Shown here: one piece after another, positions 28,500-35,719 of the stretch | How the letters are laid out: every line of letters begins with the position of its first letter | How positions within the stretch are numbered: position 1 is the first letter of the stretch | Assembly (NCBI GenBank): GCA_020061355.1 | Contig: JAGUYK010000044.1 | Span: 124,001 to 188,000, forward strand | Source: Ignavibacteriales bacterium | Lineage (GTDB): Bacteria > Bacteroidota > Ignavibacteria > Ignavibacteriales > Melioribacteraceae | DNA: 64,000 nucleotides | Reading direction: 5' to 3' | The notes under the pieces: generated by a model | Databases searched by the model: none | What the model was told of the DNA's origin: nothing | The model's input: only the letters and a program-made list of their open reading frames with translations | Made by a program: the position numbers and the translations under genes

Positions 28500-28560
28500 C
28501 CAAATGAATTAATTTCTGATCGGTTAATTGAAATGAATAAAATCCAATTAATTGTTTTGG
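28500..28560. repeat. Inverted repeat between convergent genes
   Basis: CCAAATGAATTAATT (28500-28514) and AATTAATTGTTTTGG (28546-28560) match as an inverted repeat in 13 of 15 positions around a 31-base loop. It lies between the convergent AMP nucleosidase and phosphatase genes. It is AT-rich and has no T-run, so a terminator role is possible but weak. Confidence 0.35.
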
Positions 28561-28577
28561 AACTGCAAGTAAATTAT

Positions 28578-28901
28578 TCAGATTAAATATTTCGGTAATG
28601 CCGTTTTGAGAATTTCGATTAATGCCGGATCCATATAATCATATTCATCGGGGATGTTTAAGCATATTATTCTTTGTTTTGTTAAATATTTTTTAAATTT
28701 TTTCTGAAGTCTATTCTGATGATTTTTTTCCATAACAAAGATTAGGTCTGCCCACTCAACTAATTCTGGAGTTAATGTAATTACCGCATCATTATCTAAT
28801 CCGGCCGAAGCTACTTTTAAATTTGGATTGTCAGAGAATACTTTTTCAGCAGTTGGGCTTCTAAGTTTATTCTGACTGCAAACAAAAAGAATATTTTTCA
28901 T
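28578..28901 (-). CDS. Low-molecular-weight phosphatase-like protein
   Basis: This 107-residue protein is counted from ATG 28901 (MKNILFVCSQN); an ATG directly before it (28904) and one at 28940 are alternatives. The N-terminal FVCSQNKLRSPTAE corresponds to the P-loop C-x5-R-S/T of low-molecular-weight tyrosine phosphatases, here C-S-Q-N-K-L-R-S, and the central DLIFVMEKNHQNRL is typical of that family. It is about 40 residues shorter than full-length enzymes and lacks the classical DP loop, as do many Bacteroidota homologues. Activity is therefore uncertain. It lies immediately downstream of an attC-like sequence end (GGCGTTATG), so it may be the first gene beyond a cassette cluster. Confidence 0.7.
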   Translation of the reverse strand: MKNILFVCSQNKLRSPTAEKVFSDNPNLKVASAGLDNDAVITLTPELVEWADLIFVMEKNHQNRLQKKFKKYLTKQRIICLNIPDEYDYMDPALIEILKTALPKYLI

Positions 28902-28934
28902 CATATTTTTATGAAAGTGATTTAATTCTTTATA

Positions 28935-29198
28935 GCACATAACGCCGTTGTTTTTAAGCTTATCCCGTTCTTTTTATGGGACCGTCGCTCGTCTGAGTCT
29001 CGAAGTGTCCGGCAGGCTCCCCGGAGTCTGACGACCCAACACAACAATGTTTAATTAATAATTTACAACTAACAATTAGGACAAACTTTTTTAACCGTAT
29101 AACATTTACCAAGAAAGATTACACGGAACGACTACCCTTTAAACTGCACAAATGCCAAATGCGAAAACGCTTTCGGCTTGAGGCACGGGTTATATGGC
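28935..29198 (-). other. attC-like recombination site between cassette genes
   Basis: On the minus strand this begins 4 bases past the nitroreductase stop with GCCATATAACCCGTGCC, then TCAAGCCGAAAGCG (29198 down to 29168). It ends with GCTTAAAAACAACGGCGTTATG (28959 down to 28938), just before the phosphatase gene. The TAAC-n-TCAAGCCGA start and the GCTTAA-n-GCGTTA end resemble the two halves of integron attC sites. The two ends share ATAAC, CCGT and AAGC blocks as inverted copies. The left part also folds on itself with bulged bases (29153-29183). The loop of more than 200 bases is long and holds a GC-rich hairpin, so this may be a composite of two sites. Confidence 0.5.
28978..29037. repeat. 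GC-rich hairpin-forming unit
   Basis: This 60-base GC-rich block lies in an AT-rich spacer, starting GGGACCGTCGCTCGTCTGAG and ending GGAGTCTGACGACCC. Outer ends GGG-CGTC and GACG-CCC are complementary, GAGTCT occurs twice as a direct repeat, and CCGG occurs twice. Composition suggests a dispersed repeat inserted in the cassette spacer. Confidence 0.45.
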
Positions 29199-29202
29199 AT
29201 TC

Positions 29203-30165
29203 TTACGTAATCACTTCCTCAACATTTCTTCTGAAAGATTTAGGCAATGGGTCTGAATAACCAATTCTTAATAATAATAATGGTTGTTGCTCTTTCGGCA
29301 AACCTAAATATTTCTGTAGTTTTTTTCTTACTTCAAGCTCTTCACAGGGCATATTAAGATGAGCGTGTTTCAATCCTAATTGAGTCGCTTTCAGTGCAAA
29401 ACGCTCAAAACTCCTTCCTATATTTATCCAGTTTTGTTTCGAGTTATCTTCTGAAATAAAGAGAACTAATCCCGAAGAATTTCTGATTGCATCTTCACAC
29501 TTTTTGGCTTCTTTTTCTCCGGAATTAAATTTCATTATAAGTTTACCAAACCAGTTCGGTATTGATGGGGCACCTATTACTGCTGATCTTATCCCATCAC
29601 GTTTTTTTTCGGCGTCAGATTTGCTGAAACGAATCCAACTTACTAACTCATTAACGAACTCTTTGTTTTTGAATTGGAATATATTTCCTTCTTTAACGAA
29701 TTTAATTAATGGCTCAATCTCATTATCTGTAATAAATATTTTAAATATAACGCCTTCTTGCTTAGTAACTTCTTTTAGTGATAGAATATCTGATTCCGGT
29801 AATGGTTTTCTATCATATTTGTTTCGAGTTGATTGACGCTTATTGAGTGCATCGAAGAGTAAATTTTCATTAGCTTCACTACTCTTGGTTAATATTACTT
29901 TAATTGCTTCCGATTTTTCTTTTGGGAGATCATATTTAATATCTTCAGAGTATCCGAATTGATTTGCAGCAATTATAAGATTTTCAAGAGCACATCCGAG
30001 ACTAATAAATAAAGCGTGATCATCAGGGTCAACGACAGGAAGTCTTCTCTTGTAGTCTGGCCTAATTTCAATGGTATCATCATTCAGTGAAAATAACCAA
30101 GGTTGTGTATTATGTCCAGAAGGAGCAAGAGTAGCATAATGAATTAGTTCTTTCAAATCTTTCAT
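29203..30165 (-). CDS. Nitroreductase-family protein (Acg-like), cassette gene
   Basis: This 320-residue protein resembles the long nitroreductase-like group that includes mycobacterial Acg. The N-terminal LIHYATLAPSGHNTQPWLF carries the FMN phosphate-binding pattern. RQSTRNKYDRKPLP recalls the R-x-S-x-R-x-F/Y start of the second lobe. The C-terminal PLLLLRIGYSDPLPKSFRR closes the flavin site. Such proteins bind or sequester flavin, or reduce nitro compounds; activity is unproven. The coding sequence is closely framed by attC-like sequences on both sides, on the strand expected for an integron cassette. The ATG follows GAGGATATT, a good ribosome-binding site. Confidence 0.75.
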   Translation of the reverse strand: MKDLKELIHYATLAPSGHNTQPWLFSLNDDTIEIRPDYKRRLPVVDPDDHALFISLGCALENLIIAANQFGYSEDIKYDLPKEKSEAIKVILTKSSEANENLLFDALNKRQSTRNKYDRKPLPESDILSLKEVTKQEGVIFKIFITDNEIEPLIKFVKEGNIFQFKNKEFVNELVSWIRFSKSDAEKKRDGIRSAVIGAPSIPNWFGKLIMKFNSGEKEAKKCEDAIRNSSGLVLFISEDNSKQNWINIGRSFERFALKATQLGLKHAHLNMPCEELEVRKKLQKYLGLPKEQQPLLLLRIGYSDPLPKSFRRNVEEVIT

Positions 30166-30195
30166 AATATCCTCATTATATTATTGTGATACTTT

Positions 30196-30390
30196 GCCAT
30201 AAAACGACGTTGCAACTAAAGCGCCGCCCATAACTACTATGACGCTTTTGGCAACTACCTTTTTTGTTTTATAATCAACTTCGTTTTATAAATCAACCTT
30301 GAACAACAAACTTTCTCTGAAAAGCTAAACCCAATAACATTATCAAACGACTGCGTCAAAGACGCGGTCGCTTTGAGTTGCGTGTTAGGG
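30196..30390 (-). other. attC-like site with two extrahelical bases
   Basis: On the plus strand CAACTAAAGCGCCGC (30213-30227) pairs with GCGGtCGCTTTgAGTTG (30364-30380) over 15 base pairs, leaving only T and G on one strand unpaired. Such extrahelical bases are a hallmark of folded attC sites. The outer ends, GCCATAAAACG (30196-30206) and CGTGTTAGGG (30381-30390), are partly complementary and stand where the R boxes would be. The HNH stop codon falls inside the outer box, as is common in cassettes. A second short hairpin, CGACtGCGTC / GACGCgGTCG, lies at 30348-30370. The loop of 136 bases and non-consensus R boxes are cautions. Confidence 0.65.
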
Positions 30391-30945
30391 TTTAAATATG
30401 CCATTTACTATATCATTGTAATCTATTTTGATCATAGTACCAGAATTCTCAGATGCTAGCCCTATGTAGTCACGGTGTTCTGGATTATAGAATAATTCAT
30501 GCACTAGTTTTGGATCTACACCAAGACTTAGTAAATAACCCTCACGGTCTTTCTCCCAATAGTTCCAATCAAAATTAAAATTAAATACTTCATGCTGCTT
30601 CTCCAGTATTGGTTTTAAACGATCAAGCTCTTCTTGTGTATAAAATTCTTCTGGAAGAGAATCATGTTTTTTATTATTACAACTACGACAAAGCGAAACT
30701 AAGTTGCCAGGAATTAAATGACCTCCTAAAATCATTGGAATATGATGATCTATGCATAAAACCGGCGGACCAATTGTAACATATGGTCTTTCTTTAATTC
30801 CACATTTAAAACATTGATTGTCAAACAAAGCAAAGAATTTCTTTTTATATATATCTTCAATGGCACGTAGTTTAAACCGTTGGAAAAGTTCTCTTTTCTC
30901 TTTTCCTCTTTGTCCTTTATAAACTTCTCGGCTATTATTTTTCAT
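30385..30945 (-). CDS. HNH endonuclease-like protein, cassette gene
   Basis: This 186-residue protein has a central HNH domain (about residues 45-100). CFKCGIKE gives the first zinc cysteine pair. LCIDHHIPMILGG carries the catalytic histidine (D-H-H). NLVSLCRSCNNKKH supplies the asparagine and the second cysteine pair. The N-terminus is basic and helical (KGQRGKEKRELFQRFKLRAIED), suited to DNA contact. No methylase or other defence gene is next to it, so whether it is a restriction, homing or repair nuclease is open. Both flanks have attC-like hairpins, and the start codon follows GCGTT directly with no clear ribosome-binding site, as in many cassette genes. Confidence 0.75.
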   Translation of the reverse strand: MKNNSREVYKGQRGKEKRELFQRFKLRAIEDIYKKKFFALFDNQCFKCGIKERPYVTIGPPVLCIDHHIPMILGGHLIPGNLVSLCRSCNNKKHDSLPEEFYTQEELDRLKPILEKQHEVFNFNFDWNYWEKDREGYLLSLGVDPKLVHELFYNPEHRDYIGLASENSGTMIKIDYNDIVNGIFKP

Positions 30946-31000
30946 AACGCTAACATAAACTTATACCGATTGTCCTCGATAGCTGTTTTGTATGTTATCG
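30943..31000 (-). other. Compact attC-like hairpin upstream of HNH gene
   Basis: CGCTAACATA (30948-30957) and TATGTTATCG (30991-31000) are inverted copies with one mismatch. They enclose further partial pairing (TTATACCG with CGATAG) and several unpaired bases. Total length near 55-60 bases and the GCGTTATG boundary directly at the HNH start codon match a minimal attC site. The same GCGTTATG ending stands before the phosphatase gene at 28938-28945. Confidence 0.55.
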
Positions 31001-31358
31001 CGATTTATTTTCGGTACAAACAACACTATACAACTCTCCATCTAATAACAATAAAGTTCTCTTTTTACTCATTAAGCAGTGGTCACATTTAACATATGGA
31101 AACTGGAATAAATCTGTTTTGTAAAGCGTGGAAGAGGAGAAAGCAAGTCTGCACTTCAGGAAATTGATGTTCATTCAAAATCCGTTTAAGTCTCAACTGA
31201 AATTAACTTTAAGCAGCACAATTGTCAATTATATTAATTTTATCGTTTGTTATTTTACTCCTTACTCTGTTCACAGATATTAATATAGACAATTCGTTTC
31301 TTCGGTTATTTTCTCACGGGTAATTTAATTTTGATAATTAGCACGCGGATTAAAAAAA
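31001..31358. other. Non-coding AT-rich gap, nothing identified
   Basis: This roughly 360-base stretch lies between the PIG-L gene end and the first attC-like hairpin. I find no convincing open frame, RNA gene or strong hairpin in it. If the adjacent cassettes belong to an integron, this is where an attI site or the remains of an earlier cassette could lie, but I see no integrase gene or attI-like sequence to support that. Confidence 0.4.
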
Positions 31359-32120
31359 TCATAACTGATTTCCGGGATGCCATTCAATCTCAAAAACCTC
31401 TGCATACTTTTCATTGATACCAGCTTCCTGCGCCACTTGCCGGTTAACATTTAATATGCGGTCATCAAATCCATGTCCGCGCGTTCTCAAATTACGTTCA
31501 TGCTGGGATTTGTGGCAACGTAATAGTTCCGCTTTCCAGATTGCATCTTCCCCGTCAAATGTCGTATAGAGATCATTTTTCATCGCAATAGTTTTGGGAT
31601 CTTTATTTAGAAGTGCTGCCAGACTTCTCGATTCTGTTTCCATCAGTTTTTGAAAAAGCATATAAGTTCTCTTATGCTCCTTATTGGTATCGTTGCCATG
31701 GGGCATGAAAACAATATCGGGTGAATGTGCATCCCAGAATGTTTTTAAACGCTCAAGGTTTCTTTCAGAAACTTCAATATGATGTTCAGCATCTTCATCT
31801 AAATGTAGAAAAGATAAATTCTCCGCCGGTAATCCAAAAAAATTGCAGCTCGCTTTCTGTTCCTCTTCTCTTAAAACCGCTTTCTCCTGCCGGGTAAGTT
31901 TATTTACCGGATTGTCTTCCACTCCGCCTGCCCCGGAAGTCAGCACAGCCAAATTTATTTTATTTCCCTTATCACGCAGCATCCGTATAGTAACACCAAT
32001 TGCATCAAAATCATCCGGGTGCGGAGCTAAAACAAGAACGCGTAATTTTGAAGACAGATTTAGTTTATTAAAAAAGAGAGGACGAGCTTTATCTAATAAT
32101 GGTTCAAAATCCGGGCGCAT
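31359..32120 (-). CDS. PIG-L family deacetylase
   Basis: This 253-residue protein is of the PIG-L/LmbE family, zinc-dependent de-N-acetylases acting on N-acetylglucosaminyl conjugates. The zinc-binding motif APHPDDFDAIG lies near residue 32. FMPHGNDTNKEHKRTY carries the second conserved histidine group. HDDR-like GHGFDDR near the end is also family-like. Possible substrates include GlcNAc-malate (bacillithiol pathway), mono- or disaccharide conjugates, or lipid-linked sugars; nothing nearby decides. No signal peptide is present. It stands with the EamA transporter on the minus strand, 40 bases downstream of it. Confidence 0.85.
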   Translation of the reverse strand: MRPDFEPLLDKARPLFFNKLNLSSKLRVLVLAPHPDDFDAIGVTIRMLRDKGNKINLAVLTSGAGGVEDNPVNKLTRQEKAVLREEEQKASCNFFGLPAENLSFLHLDEDAEHHIEVSERNLERLKTFWDAHSPDIVFMPHGNDTNKEHKRTYMLFQKLMETESRSLAALLNKDPKTIAMKNDLYTTFDGEDAIWKAELLRCHKSQHERNLRTRGHGFDDRILNVNRQVAQEAGINEKYAEVFEIEWHPGNQL

Positions 32121-32160
32121 TGTAGATCACCTTTTAATTTGAGCTGAGAAAGCAATTAAA

Positions 32161-33069
32161 TCATTTAATAAATTTTACCCTGGAAATTGATGTTCCTCTT
32201 TTAACAAGAGCAACACCAGCCAATATAATTGCAGCGGCAATAAAAATCTCTAGTGTAATTTTTTCGTTAAGCACCAACCATCCAAGAAATAGTGCAATGA
32301 TAGGGTTCACATAAGCATAAGTTGAAACAAGTGAAACCGGTAAATGGGCAATGGCATAAATGTATGATGTGTAGCCGATGATCGAACCGAAAATTATCAG
32401 GTAAACAAAAGCAATCAGACTATCCTGCGAGAAATGAAACGATGAAGATTCACCAAGTGAAATGCCTAATATTGTCAGAACCACACCGGCAATCATCATT
32501 TGAACTGATGCACCCATTAATGGATGAACGCTGACTTTCTTGTACTTCGAATAAAGCGTTCCGGCAGACCATCCTACTACAGCGATCATCAAGCTGATAA
32601 CACCAACAAAAAATTTAGGATCTAACAGACTATCAAGATCACCGCCAAAGATCAATACTATTCCGGATAAGCCCAACAGCAGTCCGAATAGAATTGTTAA
32701 ATTCATTCGCGCACCCTTGGGCATCAAAGTTTCCAGCCCAACAATCCAGAATGGGACAGTAGTTATTAAAAGTGAAGTCAACCCGCTCGGAATCGATTGT
32801 TCAGCAAATACAACGAAACCGTTGCCAATACCAAGCAGGGCTAGACCAACAATTGCCATCGGTATTATATCCTCTTTTTTAGGAAGCGGCATTCCTTTTA
32901 ATCTCAGAAAAACAAAAAGAATTGGTCCGGCAATCAACCATCTTAAACCGGCAAATAGAATAGGAGGCAGGTCTTCAACACCAATTCTAATTGCAAGATA
33001 TGTAGTACCCCATATTATGCAGATAGAAATCCATGCGGCATAGGCTTTAAAATTTTCATTCTTTTTCAT
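32161..33069 (-). CDS. EamA/DMT-family transporter
   Basis: This protein has 302 residues from ATG 33069 (MKKNENFKAYAAW), chosen because GGAG lies 11 bases upstream and the longer frame from 33126 adds a non-membrane extension. It has ten predicted membrane helices in two EamA repeats. ICIIWGTTYLAIRIG in helix 1 and FVVFAEQSIPSGLTSLLITT are typical of the first repeat. SLVSTYAYVNPIIALFLGWL is the conserved stretch of the second. It probably exports a metabolite or amino acid; the substrate is unknown. Confidence 0.85.
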   Translation of the reverse strand: MKKNENFKAYAAWISICIIWGTTYLAIRIGVEDLPPILFAGLRWLIAGPILFVFLRLKGMPLPKKEDIIPMAIVGLALLGIGNGFVVFAEQSIPSGLTSLLITTVPFWIVGLETLMPKGARMNLTILFGLLLGLSGIVLIFGGDLDSLLDPKFFVGVISLMIAVVGWSAGTLYSKYKKVSVHPLMGASVQMMIAGVVLTILGISLGESSSFHFSQDSLIAFVYLIIFGSIIGYTSYIYAIAHLPVSLVSTYAYVNPIIALFLGWLVLNEKITLEIFIAAAIILAGVALVKRGTSISRVKFIK

Positions 33070-33377
33070 TAATAAATTGGCTCCGAAAACGAGGCGAAAA
33101 TTAATCATTTTTTCATCATCATACATTATTCAGATCACACAACCTCCATTCAACCCAAATTCATATAAAAATTTTATTAACTTTACAAAGAGCAAATAAG
33201 ATGCGAAGGAAAAGAACACTATCAAAAAGCTACTGGAAATATTTGAACAGTTCGGCTGGCTCGATAATCACAATAAAAGGATTACTAATAGAACACAGAT
33301 TGTTATGTTTAATTTCGATTTGTTAAGATCATAAAACCTCTGAATAGAGTAATCAATTAAATCCGGGGGAATGAGAA

Positions 33378-34538
33378 ATGAAAACAACCGCAGCAAAAGC
33401 AATAGCTCAAGCTCTAATCGATCTGGGTATTGAAGTTGTAACTCATGTTCCCGGTTATGGCGGAACAGAAACTTTTCAGGCTTTCAATGAATTGAGTATG
33501 AAGAACAATAAATATTCATTTCACGAGGAAGCTGCATTCACTATAGCCCATAGCGCAAGCATTTGCGGAAAAAGATCCGCCTCGTTAATGAAATCCCACG
33601 GATTAATGAAAGCTGCAAACAGTGTAATTGACGCATTGTACACTGAAATAAATGCCGGTTTTGTTACAATCATTTTTGAAGACAGAAGCGGAAAACATTC
33701 AGACAGCATTCTGGAAATTGTTCCTATACTTCAAGGATTGCCGATGAACTTCATTCAATCATCAACGGCTACCATATACAATGATGTGATTAAAGCTTAC
33801 CATGAATCAGAAAAAAGAAAATCACCCGTTGCGCTGTTAGTAGATTCTCTTGAAGTAAAAAACGAGACTTCATTCGAGCAAAAATCAAATCTTAAAAAGA
33901 CGTTCACTTATAAAAGAGATGTTTACCAGCATATAATTCACCCGATGCTTTCAGATTACCAGTATAAAGTTTTTCTTGCTAAAAAATTTGAAGGTGATGT
34001 TACAAGCATACAGCGTCCGACTCTTCCAATTGTACCGATTGATTTTCCGGATCGCGCAAAAACAACCGCTGTAAAATACGCTCCGCTATTCGATGTATTT
34101 AAAAACTATCGGGGAGATATTGTTACCGGCGATACAAGCGGATTGAGTTCATTCGCATTTCCTCCATACGATTGTGTTGATATTGTCACTTACATGGGTG
34201 GTTCTATTCCTCTTGCTATAGGAGCTTATCTTTCAGGTTTCAAAAATGTTTGGGCGCTAAGCGGTGATTTCGGATTTATTTCCGCCGGAATGATCGGATT
34301 AATTGAATTACTTCAGAGAGAAATTCCGATAAAAGTTCTCCTGTTCTATAATAAACAGGCGGCTGCAACCGGTGGTCAACCGATTAATAAAAAGATTCTG
34401 CGACATATGCTTGGGGGATTTGAAAATTGCCTTTTGCATATTGCCAATCCTCTCGATCTGTTCGAAGTTCAAAATGTTTTACGGAATGCTGCCGGATCGA
34501 ATGAATTCAAATTGATAATAGCAGACTACCCTGTATAA
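33378..34538 (+). CDS. Thiamine-pyrophosphate enzyme, IorA/sulfopyruvate decarboxylase-like
   Basis: This 386-residue protein has a pyrimidine-binding domain (about 1-170) with the catalytic glutamate in SFHEEAAFTIAHS, and a pyrophosphate-binding domain (about 230-386) with ALSGDFGF...N for Mg2+ and the downstream AAATGGQP. The last motif resembles the TGGQ of indolepyruvate:ferredoxin oxidoreductase alpha subunits, whereas the two-domain layout resembles sulfopyruvate or phosphonopyruvate decarboxylases. No ferredoxin domain and no gamma subunit are present, so a simple 2-oxoacid decarboxylase is more likely than an oxidoreductase. The start follows GGGGGAATGAGAA. Its stop overlaps the cupin start by one base. 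Confidence 0.65.
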   Translation: MKTTAAKAIAQALIDLGIEVVTHVPGYGGTETFQAFNELSMKNNKYSFHEEAAFTIAHSASICGKRSASLMKSHGLMKAANSVIDALYTEINAGFVTIIFEDRSGKHSDSILEIVPILQGLPMNFIQSSTATIYNDVIKAYHESEKRKSPVALLVDSLEVKNETSFEQKSNLKKTFTYKRDVYQHIIHPMLSDYQYKVFLAKKFEGDVTSIQRPTLPIVPIDFPDRAKTTAVKYAPLFDVFKNYRGDIVTGDTSGLSSFAFPPYDCVDIVTYMGGSIPLAIGAYLSGFKNVWALSGDFGFISAGMIGLIELLQREIPIKVLLFYNKQAAATGGQPINKKILRHMLGGFENCLLHIANPLDLFEVQNVLRNAAGSNEFKLIIADYPV

Positions 34539-34867
34539 TGATATCAGAAATTATTATTAAAAATATTTTTTGTGATATCCCTGAAAAACCGTATAATGAA
34601 TTAATCGAAGTATTATTGAACAATCCTGCTTTTAAAATGGAAAGGATTATTTCACAGGGACATGCATCACCTGATAACTTCTGGTATGATCAGGATAAGA
34701 ATGAATTTGTTTTATTGATTTCAGGAAGTGCAAAAATTTCGTTTGAGAAAGAGGATATTGTTGAGATTAGACCGGGAGATTATTTCATCATCCCGGCGCA
34801 CAAGAAGCACAGGGTTGAGTTTACTAAATCCGGTGAGAAAACAATCTGGTTGACTCTGCACTTTTAA
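34538..34867 (+). CDS. Cupin-domain protein
   Basis: This 109-residue single cupin barrel has the first cupin motif around QGHASPDNFWYDQDKNEFVLL, with histidine and glutamate metal ligands, and the second as RPGDYFIIPAHKKHRVEF, with the final histidine. It is translationally coupled to the TPP enzyme (TAATG overlap), so it may act on or sense the same metabolite. Small cupins range from isomerases and dioxygenases to transcriptional co-sensors, and nothing here decides. Confidence 0.8.
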   Translation: MISEIIIKNIFCDIPEKPYNELIEVLLNNPAFKMERIISQGHASPDNFWYDQDKNEFVLLISGSAKISFEKEDIVEIRPGDYFIIPAHKKHRVEFTKSGEKTIWLTLHF

Positions 34868-34883
34868 ATTATTGAATAAATTA

Positions 34884-35078
34884 ATGATTAATAGGAATAT
34901 GAAACGTGCTAACGACCGTTATGTAGCCGGTGTATGCGGCGGCATTGCAAACTATTTAAAAATAAATCCATGGATTGTTAGAATTGTATGGAGTTTATTA
35001 ACTTTAATTACTTTTATGATTCCGGGTTTGATCGTTTATATTATTTTATGGAATACAATGGCACCTCCGGATGAATAA
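34884..35078 (+). CDS. PspC-domain small membrane protein
   Basis: About 64 residues form a single PspC domain: RYVAGVCGGIANYLKINPW, then one membrane segment (IVWSLLTLITFMIPGLIVYIILW). PspC-type proteins of this size are membrane stress-response components; the link to phage-shock signalling in this organism is unknown. The start is uncertain: TTG 34872, ATG 34884 and ATG 34899 are all in frame and none has a strong ribosome-binding site. It follows the cupin gene closely. Confidence 0.7.
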   Translation: MINRNMKRANDRYVAGVCGGIANYLKINPWIVRIVWSLLTLITFMIPGLIVYIILWNTMAPPDE

Positions 35079-35156
35079 AAAAGAATAATTTTTGTATTTA
35101 ATCACTTTGAGCTATTTATTTTATTTACAGGTAAAGAAAAGTATCGCGAAGTATTT

Positions 35157-35708
35157 ATGATTATAAGAACTGCAAAAATTCTTTTTCTAATTTGCATCCT
35201 ATCCATATCTAATTTTGGGCAAATAAAATCGGTTAGCGGTGGAGCAAAATTAGGGCTGGGTGAAATAAGAGGAAACTCCCCTTCGGTATCGGCTCTTGGT
35301 ATGGGACTCTATCTCGATTTTGTTCCATGGTTTTCTGATGAACTTTCATTTAGAACGGGATTCCAATATGCACAAAAGCTGGAATATTTCTTACCGGAGA
35401 ACAGAATGCAAAGATACTATCCCTTCATTAAATCATTTTCTTTCGAAGGTGTTTTAAAAGTCGAACTCAATAAATTATTCTTTCTTGAGCAAGGTGTAGG
35501 AATAATTTATTTAAACGATAGAACTTTTAGTGATGTTAACGAATGGGAGCCGGGAGCAGTTTTTCATGTACTAAGCGGAATTGATTTTTCAGATGAAGAA
35601 TCAGACGGTATCCGTTTAGGACTTGGATTAGAATATGGAATCACCTTTACAAAAACTAATGCAAGTTATTATTTGATTTATTTGCAAATCCAGAAAATGC
35701 TTTTCTAA
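35157..35708 (+). CDS. Small outer-membrane beta-barrel protein
   Basis: This 183-residue protein has a signal peptide (MIIRTAKILFLICILSISNFGQ) and repeated amphipathic strands (GLYLDFVPWFSDELSFRTGF, FSFEGVLKVELNKLFFLEQG, IRLGLGLEYGITFT). It ends in a hydrophobic/aromatic strand, all typical of an eight-stranded barrel related to OmpW/PorT-type families. I do not recognise a specific family. It is separated by 78 bases from the PspC gene and converges with the aromatic-biosynthesis fusion. Confidence 0.6.
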   Translation: MIIRTAKILFLICILSISNFGQIKSVSGGAKLGLGEIRGNSPSVSALGMGLYLDFVPWFSDELSFRTGFQYAQKLEYFLPENRMQRYYPFIKSFSFEGVLKVELNKLFFLEQGVGIIYLNDRTFSDVNEWEPGAVFHVLSGIDFSDEESDGIRLGLGLEYGITFTKTNASYYLIYLQIQKMLF

Positions 35709-35719
35709 TTTCATTTGAT

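Noticed and set aside
30385..30945. HNH gene as part of a restriction-modification or defence island
   Set aside because: No methyltransferase, helicase or toxin-like gene is adjacent; the flanks point to a cassette instead.
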